This document shows, piece by piece, positions 59,524 through 64,000 of a stretch of 64,000 bases of DNA. Position 1 is the first letter of the stretch, and each line of letters begins with the position of its first letter. The DNA is taken from positions 1,034,370-1,098,369 of the forward strand of contig LNAC01000163.1 of assembly GCA_002007465.1 (NCBI GenBank). The letters are read 5' to 3'. The stretch is from Ailurus styani (taxonomy: Eukaryota > Chordata > Mammalia > Carnivora > Ailuridae). The notes beneath the pieces were generated by a model. It was not told the DNA's origin. It was given only the letters and a program-made list of their open reading frames with translations, and made no database searches. Made by a program: the position numbers and the translations under genes.

Positions 59524-59571
<48 letters not shown>
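59519..59571. repeat. (CA)n microsatellite
   Basis: About 24 CA units with one AA interruption near the start. Confidence 0.95.
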
Positions 59572-59573
<2 letters not shown>

Positions 59574-60964
59574 GCATTTTGCTTCCACATAAAGTGCCCT
59601 AAATCAAAACTACAGATCTGCTGATTTCCTGCTGAGTAAAGGACATCTTGAGCATTATTGGGTAATAAAGATCAGCCTCTGATAAATAAATTATATTATA
59701 ATGATAAAATCAATCCCAATTTTGACATTTATATGTATTTCATTTTCACTGTCACTTTAGGAATATGATGACACTATGGTTATTTCTGCAATAATTTACT
59801 GCCTCAGTTCTCTTTGACTAACCTTTTATTTCCTGAATTTCTTACACTTTTCTTTCTATTGAAAAATAAACAAAAAAAAACACACTCTATTGCTATAGTT
59901 TGAAATAGGACTTTCCAGCCAATAAAGGATGTAGATTCTATTATTATAATTTACCCTCTGTACACCAAGTGATAAGAACTTGGTGAAAACACATCTGAAG
60001 GAGCTGCACAATCATATTTTGACTAGTGCAGAAGTAAGTAGCTCAGGATACAGAGGACACATTACAATGAATAAAATAAACAGCCTTTGCAGGCCGGAAG
60101 CTTAGATCTCAGACTAAGAATTTTCTAAATTTTCCAATAGTGGACCTAAATACAAGACCTCAAAACACTGGGGAGAGTTGTGAGAAATTAAAATTGGTGA
60201 CCATTCTCATGTGGGGTAAATCCTGGTAATATGGATGTCACCCTATTGCAGGTTCTTAGAAATACAAAGCCACCTAATTGAGATGCCTGAGAAATGGAGA
60301 GTGGTTTGTCACAGCATTTAGCTTTACTTTTGGGAATAAATGGAGAGAGTAAAAGTCAAATGGGGAGGTTCCAAGTTTCTACAGTGGAATGATTAAGAAA
60401 CTGTAGTCCCAACGTGATAATTGTCAAAACTGAAAAGTTTGCATGCTCTTATATATTTTTACCTAGTTGTGATTAGCAGGGAAACATTTAAAACTGAAAA
60501 GAATTCAGTCCTGTGTCTCTTTTTTACCCCATTCCACCCTCTTTAACATCCCTTCTGTATATTTTATTCAAATATCTGAGCAAGCAATAAAATGCAAGTA
60601 ATAAATACAAAAGAAATAATGAAGGGAAAAAACTATCAATGTTAAGAAAAATTAATGAGGAAATATTTTATAAGAAACAGAATATTTGCATATTCTCAAA
60701 GAATCTCTCCACAATTATTAATGACAAAGGGAAATAGAATCAAGTTACAATGGATAAATCTGACAATTACCATCTTACCCCAGTAAACAAAGATGACATC
60801 ACCTTTCTTAGGACAATATCATGTGGCTTCTGAGTATGATGTACTGAGGATGCAGTATCATTTCTGATATCCATGCTAAAAATGTATAGCCTGCATTTAA
60901 TCATGAGGAAACATAAACACTCAAACACACACACGTGCACCCACAGGTCTGTCTTCTTCAATGT
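59572..60964. other. Unassigned AT-rich DNA
   Basis: No gene. A short CA-rich run lies at 60921-60932. Confidence 0.4.
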
Positions 60965-61240
60965 TAAGGTGGAGAGCTACATAGAAAGACTAAGAAACTG
61001 TTTCAGACCAAGGAGACTAATGAGACATGACAACTAAATGCACGACGTGACCGGGATGTCATACTGAGCCAGGACAAAGGGGGTTATAAAAGACATTACT
61101 GAGGCAATTGATGAAATTTGAACATGGACTTCACATTAGGTAATAGTGGTGTGTCACTGTTATAATTCTCGATTTTGGTACTTGTACTGCAGTTATGTGA
61201 GAAAAATTTCTTATTTATAAAAATCCATGTTGAAGCTTAT
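60965..61240 (+). mobile_element. L1M 3' UTR
   Basis: 'gaaactgtttcagaccaagg', 'gagactaatgagacatgaca', 'gatgaaatttgaacatgg' and 'gtactgcagttatgtgagaa' occur in the order of an L1M 3' UTR. Confidence 0.75.
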
Positions 61241-61632
61241 AGAAAAAGAGAACATTTTTTAAAGCTGTAAAGTGAAATGTGCTATACAAAAGGGAGGCAT
61301 AACTATAGTGGAAATGTTAACATTTGATAAATAGAGAAATATAATTAATAAGGTTTATATAGCTAATAGAAAATATCTACATATGCCAACCGCAGGAAAA
61401 GAATATTGTGAGAATATTAGTGAGTAAACATATTACTCGCTAGGCAGGAAAAAATGTATCAGTTAATCACTGTTGGTTTGCCAGTTGGCCCCTGTACATG
61501 GAGGGCAGGGAAAGATGGAAGAAAGAGGCAGGTCACTCCAGATAGGCAGGTAGCAGGTTTAAAAAGCAAGGGAACTTACTCATGAGGCTTGTGCCACAAG
61601 ATGGAAAGATCTCTGCACCACCAGAAAACTTC
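61241..61632. other. Unassigned DNA
   Basis: Nothing recognised. Confidence 0.35.
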
Positions 61633-61647
61633 AAAGTTTACATAGAG

Positions 61648-61855
61648 ACCGTGGGATGCCTGGGTGGCTCAGTCAGTTAAGCGTCTCATTCTTGGTTTCA
61701 ACTCAGGTCATGATCTCAGGGTCATGGCATCAGGCCCCATGCTCAATAGGGAGTCTGCTTGAGATTCTCTCCCTCTGCCCCTCCCCGCACTCACGAGCTC
61801 TCTCTCCCTCAATCTCTCTCTCTCTCAAACAGAAAAAATAAATCTTAAAAAAAAA
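61648..61855 (+). mobile_element. CAN-SINE, older subfamily
   Basis: 'gggatgcctgggtggctcag' head, 'gcgtctcattcttggtttca' signature, A12 tail. Target-site duplication AAAGTTTACATAGAG (61633-61647) against AAAGTTTTCATAGAG (61856-61870), one mismatch. Confidence 0.93.
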
Positions 61856-61870
61856 AAAGTTTTCATAGAG

Positions 61871-62332
61871 GCTTTAATGGGCTTCAGGCACATTTCTAGT
61901 CCAGATGGTCTCAGCAACACATTGCTCTCTCAAGGCTGCATCCTTGAAAATGGCTCCCTCTTTGGGAACAGTGGGCAGAACATATATTCCAAGGACAGGG
62001 GAGGGGATGAGAAGCCTCCGAATGCCCACATCCAGCTCGGGGTTCAGCCAGTGGTCACATCCTCTCTATTACCTCCTCCAGCAATTACTAAAAGTTAGAA
62101 TCAGAACAAAGTACAGCTTTGGAAATAGAAGTAAGAAATTATAAAAGATAGAAGTAAGAATGCCAAAAAAAATAATCAAATACAATTTAGAATTATGAAA
62201 AAAAAATGTATGTTTCCCTATTAATCCATTTGAAAATCTTCTGGTTTAAACATTAAGTCTCCTTGGAGATTGGGAACCCAAAAGAAAAAAAATTGTAATG
62301 CGATCCTACTAAGCAATTTAAATATTAGTAGA
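61871..62332. other. Unassigned DNA
   Basis: Two overlapping plus-strand frames (61877-62098, 61905-62144) in different phases; no domain seen. Confidence 0.4.
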
Positions 62333-62528
62333 GGAAACACATGGGTCACTTAGTCGGTTAAGTGTCTGCCTTCAGCTCAGGTCATGATCCCAGGGTTCTT
62401 GGATAGAGTGTCCCACATTGGGCTCCTTGCTCAGCAAGGAGCCTGCTTCTCCCTCTGCCTGCTGCTCCCACAGCTTGTGAGCGCTCTCTCCCTCTCTCTG
62501 ATAAATAAATAAATTTTAAAAAATAAAA
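62333..62528 (+). mobile_element. CAN-SINE, older, diverged head
   Basis: 'catgggtcacttagtcggtt' head (the start is damaged), 'ggctccttgctcagcaagga' body, GATAAATAAATAAATTTTAAA tail (62500-62520). Short imperfect duplication around ATTAGTA. Confidence 0.88.
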
Positions 62529-63754
62529 ATTAGTAAGTATATAGGACATTCATGCAACATTGGGAGAAAATAATGGCATTGACTATACATTAATGCTAGG
62601 AAATATAAAATGAGACAGATCAGTCGAGATCATGTTCTTCACTGAGTATGTTCAGACTTGTCAGATTATTCCACCCAGGAATTTTTATCCTATAACAACA
62701 GAGAGCAGAGCAAGCCATATTCATCAGTCCTCTCTCTCTCTACTTGTGTGTAATGGGACATTTATATGCAACAACAGATCATGTCAATGGCAGAAACTGT
62801 GTAGAAGAGATAATGTGTGATCAATCCCAATATCTCTAATTAGTGTTCATATGGGCTTCACTGTGTCAAGAAAGCCCAGGAGAGGGCACAGCTGGTAGTA
62901 CTAATTATAGTTAAGGATCAAGCAATTAAAATAAAATGATCAGCCTTGTAGAGGCCAAAGTTTAAGAATAACAGGAAACTAGCAGAGTATCTTTGATGTA
63001 ACATTCTAGAGGTGTTTCCTCAGAAGAATAGAGATAGGGTCTAAGTGTGCCCTCTGTTGAAAACTCATGGAAGTGATGGAAAGAAATTGTTTATTTGACT
63101 TTTGAACTTTTTGGGATGAGACATTTGGGTACTAATCTTGGACAAAGGGACGTAAGCATCTTACAAAGAAATGAGTTATATTATATAATTTTTAATAAAT
63201 GATCTATTGATAATTTTCCCCTCTTTGCATTTGCTCTAATACTAGTTTGGGGAAGGGATTCTATATTAAAATTTGATTGGGAATTGCAAGCCCAAAAAAT
63301 GGAATCCTAGACTTATAAAGTTCAAGTGATTATTTCTTTCTCTCCTAAAATCTCACCCATAAATAGAAAATTAAAATCACAAAATAGTCTACAAAAATCC
63401 TGGAAACTCATTTTTCTGATGTCAGAAAATAGTTCAGGTAAATGCACAATTTCTATAGTGGAATAAATTAAAATTTATTTATCTTCATTAATTTAGAGCA
63501 TATATATATTTTAGTGACACAGACCACTAAGAATATGGGATGCAGAATGTTAAAATTAATGTAGCCCTAAAATACTTTTTGAAACTTTTTCTACATATTT
63601 CCTTTCTAGAAGTCCTGAGATGGTGCTGATATACACTAAAGATCTCTTTTCATTGGGAAGAGCCCTTGAGAAAAATTACTAAAAAGTATAGCCAGGTCCC
63701 TATGTATGGATTAAGATACTCATAAGAAATACAGTACATTAAACTTGCTGTTTT
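62529..63754. other. Unassigned AT-rich DNA
   Basis: No gene or named repeat. Confidence 0.4.
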
Positions 63755-63925
63755 ATTGAGCACTTGACAGTGGGTCAAGTACTGTTCTGGATGATTTTCA
63801 TATATTATCAGTAATTCTGATGACAGTCCTATAAGATGAGATTTCTGTTAATATTTCCCAGGCCTGAAAATAGGTTAAATGACCTAACTTCATAAGCTGA
63901 GACTGGGCCCCAACTTGACTCCTGC
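63755..63925 (-). mobile_element. MIR SINE
   Basis: Reversed MIR: 'gtcaagtactgttctggatg', 'gatgacagtcctataagatg' and 'ttaaatgacctaacttcata' in consensus order. Confidence 0.65.
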
Positions 63926-64000
63926 CATCATACCTCGAGGACTCTCTATAGCTGGCCTTACCCGCACTCCTTAAAAGAGAAATAAAGAAACAAAACAAAA

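Noticed and set aside
15858..62528. tRNA genes at the many 'ggctcagt...' heads
   Set aside because: These are tRNA-Lys-derived heads of CAN-SINEs with CT-rich bodies and A-rich tails, not mature tRNA folds.

Overview
The window is mammalian nuclear DNA from a carnivore. It holds at least 17 copies of the tRNA-Lys-derived CAN-SINE (SINEC). The youngest copies have the 'gggttaaagcctctgcctt' head and a CT-rich body ending in (AAATA)n, which I associate with mustelids (ferret, mink, badger, otter). That assignment comes from memory of the subfamily and was not computed. The sequence is AT-rich, with no CpG island, splice-supported exon set, RNA gene or host protein gene that I can recognise. I read it as an intergenic stretch or the inside of a large intron. 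All open reading frames are short (134 aa at most) and fall in retrotransposon remnants or in featureless DNA.

Layout. 0-10 kb: an ancient minus-strand L2 LINE (1.5-3.2 kb), an ACTC microsatellite, a second L2 piece, then a 5'-truncated L1 with a read-through 3' tail (6.64-7.87 kb). 10-20 kb: L2, MIR and hAT fragments, a 2-kb degraded plus-strand L1 (13.4-15.45 kb), and an L2 split by a young CAN-SINE. 20-28 kb: a cluster of CAN-SINEs on both strands, including a 5'-truncated one, plus MIRs and simple repeats. 28.1-36.4 kb: two adjacent 4,158-bp copies of the same sequence separated by one N, almost certainly an assembly duplication. 35.7-37.4 kb: a decayed minus-strand ERVL-class internal region. 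38-43 kb: minus-strand L1M, a CAN-SINE and a HAL1-like element. 43-50 kb: mostly unassigned AT-rich DNA. 50.8-58.4 kb: a minus-strand L1, three MaLR-type LTRs, an ERV-like LTR and four CAN-SINEs, one incomplete at an N and probably heterozygous. 58-64 kb: three CAN-SINEs, a CA repeat, an L1M 3' end and a MIR.

The window holds four single N bases. Three of them (6654, 32276, 52676) sit exactly between two copies of the same flanking sequence, so contig ends that overlap were joined without being merged. This is the most consequential observation for anyone using the window: about 4.3 kb of it is probably not real as drawn. I found no undescribed gene system. The best biological observations are the L1 3'-transduction, a probable SINE presence/absence polymorphism and two poly(A)-only insertions. 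Repeat family names come from recognising consensus patterns by eye; boundaries of old elements are approximate.
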